In this document: positions 25,842-34,139 of the stretch, piece by piece | Position numbering within the stretch: position 1 is the stretch's first letter | Layout: each line of letters begins with the position of its first letter | From: Methanolobus vulcani | GTDB taxonomy: Archaea; Halobacteriota; Methanosarcinia; Methanosarcinales; Methanosarcinaceae | Reading direction: 5' to 3' | Assembly (NCBI RefSeq): GCF_900100715.1 | Contig: NZ_FNCA01000010.1 | Coordinates: forward strand, 1-64,000 | DNA length: 64,000 nucleotides | Position numbers and translations under genes: made by a program | Notes under the pieces: generated by a model | Seen by the model: the letters and a program-made list of their open reading frames with translations, nothing else | What the model was told of the DNA's origin: nothing | The model's database searches: none

Positions 25842-26438
25842 ATGACATACAGGATACTTGGAGAAGGAAAACCTGTCAGGTTATTTGTGGCGGGCCTGCA
25901 TGGTGATGAGTGGAAAGATACTTCAGACATCCTTGAAAGTATAGAAGCACCGCAAAAAGGTACTCTCGCTGTAATTCCGCTTGTGAATAATGGGAACTAT
26001 GTCTCTACTCTTGATGACAGTTATTTTACTGATATAGGAACAGTTATCATAGAAGCTGTGGAAGAACTGGAGCCTGAAGTCTACATTGAGATTCATTCCT
26101 ATTCTGCTGAAAACCTCGAAAAACTGACCGGTGCTGAAAGACTGCAGCGCATCGGTGTGCCAGCATTCAGCAAACTTGACCATGATGTGCTTCTTGGCTC
26201 AGTGGCACCTTATATCCGCAGGAAATACTTCCCACAGGATGCACTTTGTCTTACTTTTGAGATTCAGAAAGAGAATCCTTCATCAAAGGAATATGCAACA
26301 AAGATTATCAACAGGATGAAAGAATTCACTACAAGGGATGAGTTCCTTAGTTGCATGCTTGAAAAGTATCCTAAGCAGGCAAAAAAAGCAATTGATGATT
26401 ATAAGAAGTTCTATGGTCTTTCAGATGATCAGATATGA
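25842..26438 (+). CDS. DUF2119 family protein, carboxypeptidase/aspartoacylase-like
   Basis: 198 residues of DUF2119, a family I know mainly from methanogens. The sequence shows features of zinc carboxypeptidase/aspartoacylase folds: GLHGDEW at about 18-24 (HXXE zinc ligands), EIHSY (third His ligand) and a late Glu in LTFEIQKEN (general base place). A hydrolase acting on an amide or peptide is possible. Ribosome site GAGGTC at 25832-25837. Confidence 0.75.
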   Translation: MTYRILGEGKPVRLFVAGLHGDEWKDTSDILESIEAPQKGTLAVIPLVNNGNYVSTLDDSYFTDIGTVIIEAVEELEPEVYIEIHSYSAENLEKLTGAERLQRIGVPAFSKLDHDVLLGSVAPYIRRKYFPQDALCLTFEIQKENPSSKEYATKIINRMKEFTTRDEFLSCMLEKYPKQAKKAIDDYKKFYGLSDDQI

Positions 26439-26531
26439 TATATTAAATCAATTAATACCAATTAATGTTTTTATGGTTCCCAGTTTGGCCAAAGTGGGTT
26501 TGGAGGAAAGAAATTATTGTAATTAAAATGT

Positions 26532-26563
26532 CTTCATGGCAGATTCGAGATCATGCCATGAAG
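26532..26563 (-). terminator. Perfect 10-bp hairpin at the end of a small minus-strand gene
   Basis: CTTCATGGCA (26532-26541) and TGCCATGAAG (26554-26563), with a 12-base loop holding the stop codon of the small ORF at 26551-26655. On the minus strand it is followed by GACATTTTA, a weak T-tract. Confidence 0.5.
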
Positions 26564-26655
26564 GAATAGTATCCTACCATCGTAGCGGCAAGAGCTGTCA
26601 ACATCGCTGCAAACTTACTGAGATTTATGTTGTTGTTGTAGTAGTGTTCTGTCAT
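26551..26655 (-). CDS. Candidate small membrane protein of 34 residues
   Basis: ATG 26655 to TGA 26551. The peptide starts MTEHYYNNNINLSKFAAM and continues as a hydrophobic Ala/Thr/Met-rich helix ending YYSFMA, so a single short membrane segment with a polar Asn-rich N-terminus. On the minus strand a TATA-like run (26685-26693, read as GTATATATA) is about 30-38 bases before the ATG and no ribosome site is seen, so a nearly leaderless transcript is plausible; a hairpin ends the gene. It would fill an otherwise empty 548-bp gap. Length and lack of homology evidence keep confidence moderate. Confidence 0.45.
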   Translation of the reverse strand: MTEHYYNNNINLSKFAAMLTALAATMVGYYSFMA

Positions 26656-26986
26656 GATTTATCATGATATACTACATATCAATAGTATATATACGTTTCG
26701 CCATTTATCATGATTAATCATTTTAGTCATGTGTTCTAATAATTTCAACCGCCTATTGCTATCGATTCAATGAAAGGTTAATGTTTCTTAAATCCTGAAA
26801 CAGGGATAATCAATATGAGAGTCAGGAAGTTCCAGGCGAATCTAAAATGGACACCACTATCCAAACTATCAATCGGTTGTCTTCAGAAGAAGGCTTAGCC
26901 TGTTTTTTACATTGGACAAATAGGAACTGAATAACTGATAAGAAAAAGAAAAGAGAAAAAGAAAGAATGTAAGAGGGCTAACCTCT
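26656..26986. other. Intergenic stretch between the small ORF and the thermosome gene
   Basis: No established gene. ATTTATCATGAT occurs twice (26657-26668 and 26703-26714). On the plus strand a 27-codon ORF starts at ATG 26815 and ends at TAG 26896-26898, inside a small hairpin AGGC-TTA-GCCT (26891-26901) followed by six Ts. This could be a tiny transcript with a terminator; coding evidence is weak. Confidence 0.3.
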
Positions 26987-28624
26987 TTACAACATTCCTG
27001 CCATATCGTAGTTGTGTACGTTGTGCTCAGGCTTGACATCCATCATGGCCTGTTCCTTTGCGCGGAGCATATCATCAACACGAAGCACAATAATTGCTGC
27101 TTCTGATGCGGACTTGATAGCCTGTGTCTTGACTCTGAGAGGATCTATAATGCCTTTATCCAGCATGTCAACAACATCTCCGGTCTCAATGTCCAGACCT
27201 GCGTTCTTCACAGTACCGTGTTTTGCACGGAGATCGATAATAGTGTCAATTGTGTCGAAACCACAGTTCTCAGCAATTGCTTTTGGAAGCTCTTCAATTG
27301 CATCAGCAAATGCACTGATAGCAAGTTGTTCACGACCTTCAACACTTGATGCATATTTCCTGAGTGCCTGTGCAACCTCTATCTCAGAAGCACCGCCACC
27401 AGCTACGATAGTACCGTCCTCGTAGACTGATTTGACCACATGGAGCGCATCATCGAACACACGCTCGATGTTGTCGGTAACATGCTCAGAACCTCCTTTA
27501 ATGAGGATTGTCATGGTCCTTGCATCCTTGAAGCCCTTAATGTAGGTCTTCTCCTCATGCTCGTCTTCCTGTTCAACAAGTTCTGCGTATCCAAGGTCAT
27601 CAGCTGTGATCTCATTGACATTTCTCACAAGAGCTGCGCCGGTTGAGTATGAAAGTATTTCCATATCCTCATCCTTGACACGTCTTGTTGCATACATGTT
27701 AGCTTCCTTAAAGAAGTGAAGCGCGTAATCGTCCATCTTCTTTGAACAGAATACAACGTTTGCTCCTGTGTCTATGATCTTCTGGATAACTGCCCTGAAG
27801 TTTGCTTTTTCCTGTTCCTTGAAATCGAACAATTGTTCAGCACTGTCAACATGCAGTTTTGAAGTTGTGTTTGTCTTAGCAAATACAAGTTCAGTGTCAA
27901 TAAGAGCGATCTTTGCATTCTCGATGCGGCGTGGCATCTCATTGTGAAGTGCTTCTTTCCTGATGGAAATACCGTTAATGAGCTCAGTGTCGTGAATGGT
28001 TCCGCCGACTTCCTTTGCCATTACAATGTCCTTATCAACATCAACCTGTCCTTCATGCTCAATGGCATAGATAGCATCAACACATATCTTTGCAAGATGG
28101 TCGCCTGCCATTTCGGATGCTTTTCCTGTGATGGATGTGTTTGCGATCTTCTCAAGCATTTCCCTGTCTGTTTTCTCAACGGTGACTGCGTAGTTCTTGA
28201 GTGTTTCAAGGGCTTTCTCGGTTGCCATTGTGTAACCTTTCACAAGGACTGTTGGGTGAACACCGGTCTCAATGAGTTTCTGTGCTTTGTCAAGAAGTGC
28301 GCCTGCCATTACAACAGCACTGGTTGTACCGTCACCTGCCATCTTTTCCTGTGTCTTTGCAACCTCGACGATCATTCTTGCGGTTGGGTGTTCGATCTCC
28401 ATTTCCTCAAGAATTGTTGCACCGTCGTTTGTCAGTGTAATGTCACCCATGATGTTTACCATCATCTTGTCCATACCTTTTGGACCAAGGGTTGTTTTCA
28501 CAATACTTGCAACTGCTTTTGCAGAGGCAATATTCATTGATAATGCGTCTTTACCTGTTGTGCGCTCTTTACTTGGATCAACGATAATGATTGGTTGCTG
28601 TTGTTGATTACCATATCCTGCCAT
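26987..28624 (-). CDS. thsA: Thermosome subunit (group II chaperonin)
   Basis: 545 residues, full family length. Marks of the Cpn60/TCP-1 family: [33 protein letters not shown], and the ATPase motif GDGTTSAVV, with GGASEIE near the C-terminus. The usual archaeal Gly/Met tail is replaced by a short NYDMAGML end. It folds proteins in the cytoplasm as a double-ring complex. A strong ribosome site (GGAGGTCC, complement near 28626-28633) and TATA-like stretches upstream (28640-28690) fit high expression. Which paralogue (alpha, beta or gamma) it is cannot be told here. Confidence 0.97.
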   Translation of the reverse strand: MAGYGNQQQQPIIIVDPSKERTTGKDALSMNIASAKAVASIVKTTLGPKGMDKMMVNIMGDITLTNDGATILEEMEIEHPTARMIVEVAKTQEKMAGDGTTSAVVMAGALLDKAQKLIETGVHPTVLVKGYTMATEKALETLKNYAVTVEKTDREMLEKIANTSITGKASEMAGDHLAKICVDAIYAIEHEGQVDVDKDIVMAKEVGGTIHDTELINGISIRKEALHNEMPRRIENAKIALIDTELVFAKTNTTSKLHVDSAEQLFDFKEQEKANFRAVIQKIIDTGANVVFCSKKMDDYALHFFKEANMYATRRVKDEDMEILSYSTGAALVRNVNEITADDLGYAELVEQEDEHEEKTYIKGFKDARTMTILIKGGSEHVTDNIERVFDDALHVVKSVYEDGTIVAGGGASEIEVAQALRKYASSVEGREQLAISAFADAIEELPKAIAENCGFDTIDTIIDLRAKHGTVKNAGLDIETGDVVDMLDKGIIDPLRVKTQAIKSASEAAIIVLRVDDMLRAKEQAMMDVKPEHNVHNYDMAGML

Positions 28625-28849
28625 GACTTCGGACCTCCAATAGTATAAATAAATTATAGTAGTGTAATTTGTCAGTATAGTATTATATACGAGTGAAACT
28701 AACTGTATGTAGTTCTATAAAAACATTGCGACTCTTGTTTTCATTTACACTCACTCAACTGCCTCTCAGGCTACACATCTATAGTTCTTTAATTGTTCCC
28801 TGTGCATTCTCAAAGCATTTATCACATAAGGACATATCTGCGGATTATG

Positions 28850-29650
28850 CTCACTTTCATAGGACTTGGCCTTTTTGACGAGAAAGATATCTCCCTGAAA
28901 GGACTTGAAGCTATAAAAAATGCTGATATGGTATTTGCTGAATTCTACACATCAAGACTGATGGGTAGCTCACCGGAAGAACTTGAATCACTATACGGGA
29001 AAAAGGTCAATCTACTTTCCAGGGAAGACGTGGAAATCTCTCCTGACTGGCTTTCAGAGGCTAAAGATAAGAATGTGGCTTTCCTCACAGGAGGGGACAC
29101 CATGGTTTCCACAACCCATGTTGACCTGAGACTGCGTGCAAAGAACCTTGATATCGAGACCAAACTTATACATGGTTCATCTATTGCCTCAGCTATCTGT
29201 GGACTCTCGTGTCTCCAGAACTATCGATTTGGAAAAGCATCAACAATTCCCCATCCATATACCAGCAGTCGTGGAGTCACAGTAGTATCCGAAACACCTT
29301 ATGATACTATTAAGCTTAACAAAGAGAACAATATGCATACCCTTGTTTTCCTTGACATCGACAAGGATAAAGGTTACATGACAGTTAACCAGGCACTTTC
29401 ATTGCTTCTTCAGGTAGAGGACAAACGAGGCGAAGGCATCATGGAGAATGCAATTGCTGTGGGTATTGCCAGAGCAGGTTCAGAAGCTCCAATTGTTAAG
29501 GCAGGGTATGCTCATGCTTTAAAGGACGAGGACTTCGGAGAACCTCTTCACATACTGGTCATCCCTGCATCTCTTCATTTTATCGAAGCAGAAGCCCTTG
29601 TGGAATTACTTGGAGCACCAGCTGAGATACTTGAAGGTCTTGATGACTGA
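28850..29650 (+). CDS. dphB: Diphthine synthase (DphB)
   Basis: 266 residues from ATG 28850, the family's normal length; an upstream start at 28793 would add 19 unlikely residues. SAM-dependent methylase of the tetrapyrrole methylase fold: MLTFIGLGLFDEKDISLKGL, FYTSRLMGS, FLTGGDTMVSTTH (SAM site) and HGSSIASAICGLSCLQNYRFGK. It trimethylates the aminocarboxypropyl-His on elongation factor 2 in diphthamide synthesis. The HerA-like gene follows after 62 bp. Confidence 0.95.
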   Translation, partial: LTFIGLGLFDEKDISLKGLEAIKNADMVFAEFYTSRLMGSSPEELESLYGKKVNLLSREDVEISPDWLSEAKDKNVAFLTGGDTMVSTTHVDLRLRAKNLDIETKLIHGSSIASAICGLSCLQNYRFGKASTIPHPYTSSRGVTVVSETPYDTIKLNKENNMHTLVFLDIDKDKGYMTVNQALSLLLQVEDKRGEGIMENAIAVGIARAGSEAPIVKAGYAHALKDEDFGEPLHILVIPASLHFIEAEALVELLGAPAEILEGLDD

Positions 29651-29712
29651 GGGAAGATATAATAATACATAATAAACATAATACCGAAGACCATGAATTT
29701 GAGGGATGAAAA

Positions 29713-31476
29713 ATGGTAAGAGGTTCAGTAGGCGTTATTTTTGGAGAAACAGGAACCTTTGAGTTCAAAGTAATGGTTTTTGACAGTTCCAAAGTATACA
29801 GGGGCGCATACGTCAAAGTATGGCATGATGCGTCATCGGACGAGAAAGATCACACATGGGTACTTGGTCAGGTAATGGCCATCAAACGATACAGTGATTC
29901 ATTTTCTATCGAAGAAGCCATGAAGGGGCAGCGTGCTGATAAAAGCGATGATAAAATAGTTGCCGAGGTAGTGATCATCGGTTCAAGGGATGAGACCGGA
30001 ATGCTTCGTGCACCTGTGATCCCATTCAGTCCGGGAAGCCCTATATTTGCAGCAGACGAGGGACTTACAAGATCAGTGCTCGGACTTACAGGCAACGAAA
30101 TGAATATCGGTATGCTTGAAGGTACCAATATCAAAGTACAGTTAAGTGTCAACAGTCTTGTGCAGAAGCATTGTAGTATCCTTGCAAAGACCGGAAGTGG
30201 TAAGTCCTATACAGCATCCGTACTGCTGGAAGAGCTGCTCGATCATAATATTCCAATGCTTATTCTGGATCCTCATAGTGAATATTCATCTTTGAAAGTA
30301 GAAGGTGAAGGCAGTTCTGAGGATTTCGCTCGGTTCGGTGTCAAACCAAAAGGTTACGGCAACAGTATTAAAGTATATACTCCTGCAAGCAAGGCAATAA
30401 ACCCTGATGCTGATGAGCTTTTCAGACTTAATGGAATGAACCTTACTGTAAGGGACCTGACATCAATTTTCCCTGATAATTTCTCTACCACGCATACCGG
30501 AATATTGTATGAAGCTATACAGAAACTACGTGTGGAAATGGAGACATATACCATCGAGGATATTATTTTCGAAGTGGGCAACGACAAGAGCAAGGCAAAG
30601 TGGAATGTTATCAATGTTCTTGAACAGATAAGGGATACAAATATCCTATCGCCAAATCCTACTTCCATAACCGAGTTGTTCCAGAAAGGAAAAGCTGCTG
30701 TAATAGACTTTAAGGGAGTTGCTCCTGAACTGCAGAGTATGATAGTTGCCAGCCTTTGTTCAAGTCTTTTTGAGGCTCGTAAGCTGAATCAGATCCCACC
30801 TGGAATGCTTGTTGTTGAGGAAGCTCACAACTATGCACCTGAAAAAGGTTTCAGCAAGACGAGCAGTACGGATATTCTCAGGACTATTGCATCCGAGGGA
30901 CGTAAATTTGGTCTTGGAATGATGGTTATATCCCAAAGACCTGCCAGGGTTGACAAGAATGTGCTCTCACAGTGTGGAACGCAGGTAATAATGAAGGTAA
31001 CAAACCCTAACGACCTTAAGGCTATAAGCAAGGGTCTGGAGGGTGTTACATCCTATGTTGAGGAAGAACTTATGCGTCTGCCTCCCGGCGTTGCCATGCT
31101 TGTGAGCAATGAAATAGAAAGGCCAGTGCTTGTTGATATCAGAATTAGAAAATCCAAGCATGGTGGTGAATCTGTCAATGTTCTCAAGGCCGCAAGGACT
31201 CCAACTCCCCCACCCCCTGAGTTTGCAGCAAACCAAATCCCTGAACCGGTAACTCCTACTCCGGTTCGCAGGCCTGTACCGGCTGTAAACACAGTTGAGA
31301 TACATGAACATGATGTTCTGGACATTCCAGTAGTCGATTCTCCGGGACAGGACACAAATTTCACACCTCCTCCTAAGAGACAACCTTCAAGACCACCACG
31401 GGTTGAAGCCACAAATGGTGAAGAGTCTGAGGGTGGAGGTAAATTGTTCAAGAAGCTTTTCCGGGCGAACAGATAA
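29713..31476 (+). CDS. HerA-family ATPase (DUF87)
   Basis: 587 residues. An N-terminal HAS-barrel-like beta domain (about 1-120) is followed by the DUF87/RecA ATPase with Walker A LAKTGSGKSYTAS at about 157-169, Walker B MLVVEEAHNYAPE and an arginine-finger region RKFGLGMMVISQRPAR. The last 90 residues are a Pro-rich linker and a basic end. HerA works with the NurA nuclease in DNA end resection, but no nurA is adjacent, so this may be a different HerA-like motor. Ribosome site GAGGGATGA just before the ATG. It leads a run of five closely spaced genes. Confidence 0.88.
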   Translation: MVRGSVGVIFGETGTFEFKVMVFDSSKVYRGAYVKVWHDASSDEKDHTWVLGQVMAIKRYSDSFSIEEAMKGQRADKSDDKIVAEVVIIGSRDETGMLRAPVIPFSPGSPIFAADEGLTRSVLGLTGNEMNIGMLEGTNIKVQLSVNSLVQKHCSILAKTGSGKSYTASVLLEELLDHNIPMLILDPHSEYSSLKVEGEGSSEDFARFGVKPKGYGNSIKVYTPASKAINPDADELFRLNGMNLTVRDLTSIFPDNFSTTHTGILYEAIQKLRVEMETYTIEDIIFEVGNDKSKAKWNVINVLEQIRDTNILSPNPTSITELFQKGKAAVIDFKGVAPELQSMIVASLCSSLFEARKLNQIPPGMLVVEEAHNYAPEKGFSKTSSTDILRTIASEGRKFGLGMMVISQRPARVDKNVLSQCGTQVIMKVTNPNDLKAISKGLEGVTSYVEEELMRLPPGVAMLVSNEIERPVLVDIRIRKSKHGGESVNVLKAARTPTPPPPEFAANQIPEPVTPTPVRRPVPAVNTVEIHEHDVLDIPVVDSPGQDTNFTPPPKRQPSRPPRVEATNGEESEGGGKLFKKLFRANR

Positions 31477-31509
31477 TAACTATGAATACCGTTGAACAGG
31501 GTGATCGAT

Positions 31510-31791
31510 ATGGCTGCTGACCTGAATGAAAAAGTTAAGAGATATGAGCGACTATTAAGGGAAGCTCTGGAAAAGGCTAAAGTTGCCCCGATCCCGCAAT
31601 CTCATATGTATACAGTGGCCGGAGATTATCGTAATATGGCAAATTCATACTATAATGATGGTCTTCACTTTATTGAAATTGATGACCCTGTCAATGCCCT
31701 GGTCTGTTTCAGTTACGGACATGCATGGCTTGACGCAGGAGCAAGACTTGGCCTGTTTGACGTCGATGATGACGTGTTGTTTACGATATGA
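31510..31791 (+). CDS. DUF357 family protein
   Basis: 93 residues from ATG 31510, which has GGTGATC (31499-31505) immediately upstream; a TTG at 31492 is less likely. Helical protein of the archaeal DUF357 family, with LRGEALEKAKVAP-like first helix, DYRNMANSYYNDGLHF and FSYGHAWLDAGARLGL, a TPR-like pairing of helices. Function unknown. Placed between the HerA-like gene and the UPF0212 gene in the same direction. Confidence 0.88.
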   Translation: MAADLNEKVKRYERLLREALEKAKVAPIPQSHMYTVAGDYRNMANSYYNDGLHFIEIDDPVNALVCFSYGHAWLDAGARLGLFDVDDDVLFTI

Positions 31792-31836
31792 AATATTAAA
31801 TTGAAGAAGAAATGAAGTATAAATCGGAGAGATCTA

Positions 31837-32178
31837 ATGTCAAATTATCATGTTACACTTGAAGCCGCCTGGTTGGTTAGAGACGTAAAATCAGCAGATG
31901 ATGCAATAGGAGTTGCTATTTCTGAAGCAGGAAAGCGCCTAAATCCTAAACTGGATTACGTGGAAGTGGATATAGGAACAACCTTCTGTTCTGCGTGTGA
32001 AGAACCATTAAGCAGTGTTTTTATTGTTGCCAACACTGCAATTGTCGGTCTTGTTCTTGAAATGAAGGTATTTGATGCTGAAAGCCCTGAGCATGCATCA
32101 AGGATTGCAAAATCCGTCATCGGCCGTGCATTAAGAGATGTTCCTCTTGCCGTTGTCGATGTTCAGGAATTCGAGTAA
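31837..32178 (+). CDS. UPF0212 (DUF555) family protein
   Basis: 113 residues of the archaeal UPF0212 family. Marks: [34 protein letters not shown] with a CX2C pair, and [16 protein letters not shown]. The CX2C suggests metal binding, but no function has been shown. Ribosome site GGAGAG at 31826-31831. Ten bases separate it from the kinase gene. Confidence 0.93.
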   Translation: MSNYHVTLEAAWLVRDVKSADDAIGVAISEAGKRLNPKLDYVEVDIGTTFCSACEEPLSSVFIVANTAIVGLVLEMKVFDAESPEHASRIAKSVIGRALRDVPLAVVDVQEFE

Positions 32179-32187
32179 GGTGTTCAC

Positions 32188-33087
32188 ATGGACCGGGCAA
32201 TCACTGTTGTAGGACATGCAGCTATTGATCTTCTTTTTGATGTAGAGAATATTGCAGTCCACAATGAATCCCATCCTATAATAGATTACAACCAGTACTA
32301 TGGGGGCGGAGCTGCCAATATTGCAGTTGCAATAGCAATACTTGGCGGAAATGCCCAGCTTATATCCGCTGTTGGAGGTGATTTTGCTTCTTCAGGATAT
32401 GAGGCTGAATTTGAGAAATACGGTGTTGATCTTTCACTTCTCTACAAATTCCCTGAGCACAAAAGCACAAGAGCTTTCGTGTTCACTGACAGAGAGCACA
32501 ATCAGAGCACATATTTCCACTGGGGAGCATCCATTAAGCTAAAGGAACTGGAACCACCGGAAGTGGATTTCGTACATCTTGCAACATCAGATTCAACATA
32601 CAATGCAAGGATTGCTAAAAAGGCAAAGTTCGTTTCATTTGATCCGGGACAGGATCTTATAACATATTCAAGAGAAAACCTTGAGAGCATTCTTGAGAAC
32701 ACCAATATCCTTTTTACGAACAAGCATGAGATTCAGCGCGTCTGTGACATGACCGAAAAGTCCATGGACGATATTCTCAGCATGATCGAGACTGTAGTTG
32801 TCACTTATGATGCAAGTGGCAGTAAGATCTACAACAAAGGAACTGAAGTAACGATTCCTGTGGTCGCCGTGAAAGCACTCGACCCAACAGGTGCAGGCGA
32901 CGCTTATAGAGCCGGATTCCTGCTTGCTTATACACGTGGCTACCCACTGGAAGTATGTGGCAAGATCGGTTCCACAGTTGCTTCTTTCGCTGTTCAGAGC
33001 ATCGGATGCCAGACCGACCTTCCAACATGGGATGTCATGAAGGCACGTTACGAAGAGAATTTCGGCAAACTTGAACTTCCGGCTTAA
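32188..33087 (+). CDS. PfkB/ribokinase-family kinase
   Basis: 299 residues. PfkB signature 1 in YYGGGAANIAVAIAILGG and signature 2 in DPTGAGDAYRAGFLLAY with the catalytic Asp. The lid strand region (FVFTDREHNQSTYFHWG) is typical of archaeal sugar or nucleoside kinases. It phosphorylates a sugar, sugar phosphate or nucleoside using ATP; the substrate cannot be told from sequence alone. Ribosome site AAGGTG at 32178-32183. Confidence 0.9.
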   Translation: MDRAITVVGHAAIDLLFDVENIAVHNESHPIIDYNQYYGGGAANIAVAIAILGGNAQLISAVGGDFASSGYEAEFEKYGVDLSLLYKFPEHKSTRAFVFTDREHNQSTYFHWGASIKLKELEPPEVDFVHLATSDSTYNARIAKKAKFVSFDPGQDLITYSRENLESILENTNILFTNKHEIQRVCDMTEKSMDDILSMIETVVVTYDASGSKIYNKGTEVTIPVVAVKALDPTGAGDAYRAGFLLAYTRGYPLEVCGKIGSTVASFAVQSIGCQTDLPTWDVMKARYEENFGKLELPA

Positions 33088-33177
33088 TTTCAGGATAGTT
33101 CTTTTTATTTTCCTTTTTACTCTTTTTTAATCCACATTTATGCTTTTTTATGCAGTCTGTAAATTAAAACATCAATG

Positions 33178-33189
33178 TTACATATGTAA
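33178..33189. promoter_or_regulatory. 12-bp perfect palindrome upstream of a secreted protein gene
   Basis: TTACATATGTAA, 11 bases upstream of a TATA-like TTTAAATA at about 33205-33212. The position fits an activator site or chance; AT-rich palindromes of this length are not rare. Confidence 0.3.
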
Positions 33190-33257
33190 TTTATTCCGGG
33201 CATATTTAAATAATTTCAACTTACTATTTACTTCATTGTAGTGTGGAGTGGAGTTAA

Positions 33258-34055
33258 ATAACATCTAAAAATATTCCTTTTTCCTTAATTGCAATTGTAT
33301 TGGTCATATTTGCAGTTTCAGGACTTTTATACACAAATTTCTCACCTGAAAATAAAATCATCAATGATGCAGATTATATGATAGCTGAAGAAGATGTGCA
33401 AGCTAATTGGGACGAATATAAAGCCGTTACTGTGGATGTTGACAGGTTAAGGGAATCATTGGATAGTGGCAATTTTAGTCTCATGCTGCTGGATGAGGAT
33501 GTAAATATTATGATCTTTAAATCTGACAAAACAGAAGGTTACTACCGTGGATATGCCAATGGGGTGGCTGCCAATGAAGCTGAATTTTACTGTGGAGATA
33601 ATTTATGCTCTTGCTATGTTGATTTTGGTACACATTTCTATCAGATATCACCTACTGGAGACACGGCTGGTAATGAAACAATATACGTTCTTTACATGAC
33701 CGATTATGAGAAAGAAAAGCAAAGGCATGACAAGTATCCTATCGATCCGTTGACTTTTGAGATAAGCAATGAGGATAGTCTGGGACATAATATTTCCATT
33801 GAGATATTCGATCCTTCAAACTCATTGATATTCAGTGAGAATTATTCCATATCTCCGGATGAGATTATAGTATCTCCAGATATTAGTGAAGTTCTGGGAA
33901 GACATCGATATGTTGTGATATTAGATGATGATCACAGATTTGAGGAATTTGCAACCGTAGCCAGAGCTGCAGAACTGGTTTCATCTGAGAAATTATACTT
34001 CAATATCGTCAATAATTCGGAATCTCCTATGGACGTGGCTGTTGCAATAGCTTGA
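33258..34055 (+). CDS. Signal-anchored hypothetical protein, unusual start codon
   Basis: About 265 residues. The N-terminus reads as a signal anchor (SKNIPFSLIAIVLVIFAVSG), but the frame has no ATG, GTG or TTG before it: after an in-frame TAA at 33255 the first codon is ATA at 33258, placed 4 bases after GGAG (33250-33253). TTG 33300 lies inside the hydrophobic core. So the start is either AUA, or the gene has lost its start. The external part contains two Cys in YCGDNLCSCYVDFG and a C-terminal beta domain. No family recognised. It precedes the pilus operon by 84 bp and may be a surface protein. Confidence 0.65.
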   Translation: MTSKNIPFSLIAIVLVIFAVSGLLYTNFSPENKIINDADYMIAEEDVQANWDEYKAVTVDVDRLRESLDSGNFSLMLLDEDVNIMIFKSDKTEGYYRGYANGVAANEAEFYCGDNLCSCYVDFGTHFYQISPTGDTAGNETIYVLYMTDYEKEKQRHDKYPIDPLTFEISNEDSLGHNISIEIFDPSNSLIFSENYSISPDEIIVSPDISEVLGRHRYVVILDDDHRFEEFATVARAAELVSSEKLYFNIVNNSESPMDVAVAIA

Positions 34056-34111
34056 TCATTTGATAATAAATCCATTCCACAATGATTATAATAATAAATA
34101 ACAAAGACTTT

Positions 34112-34119
34112 TTATATAC
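34112..34119 (+). promoter_or_regulatory. TATA box of the pilus operon, leaderless start likely
   Basis: TTATATAC-type box about 24 bases before ATG 34140, without a ribosome site. Confidence 0.6.
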
Positions 34120-34139
34120 TAGGGATTATATAATAATCG

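Noticed and set aside
26815-26898. 27-codon plus-strand ORF (MRVRKFQANLKW...) as a gene
   Set aside because: Has a weak ribosome site and a small terminator-like hairpin at its end, but no clear coding pattern; kept only as part of the intergenic note.
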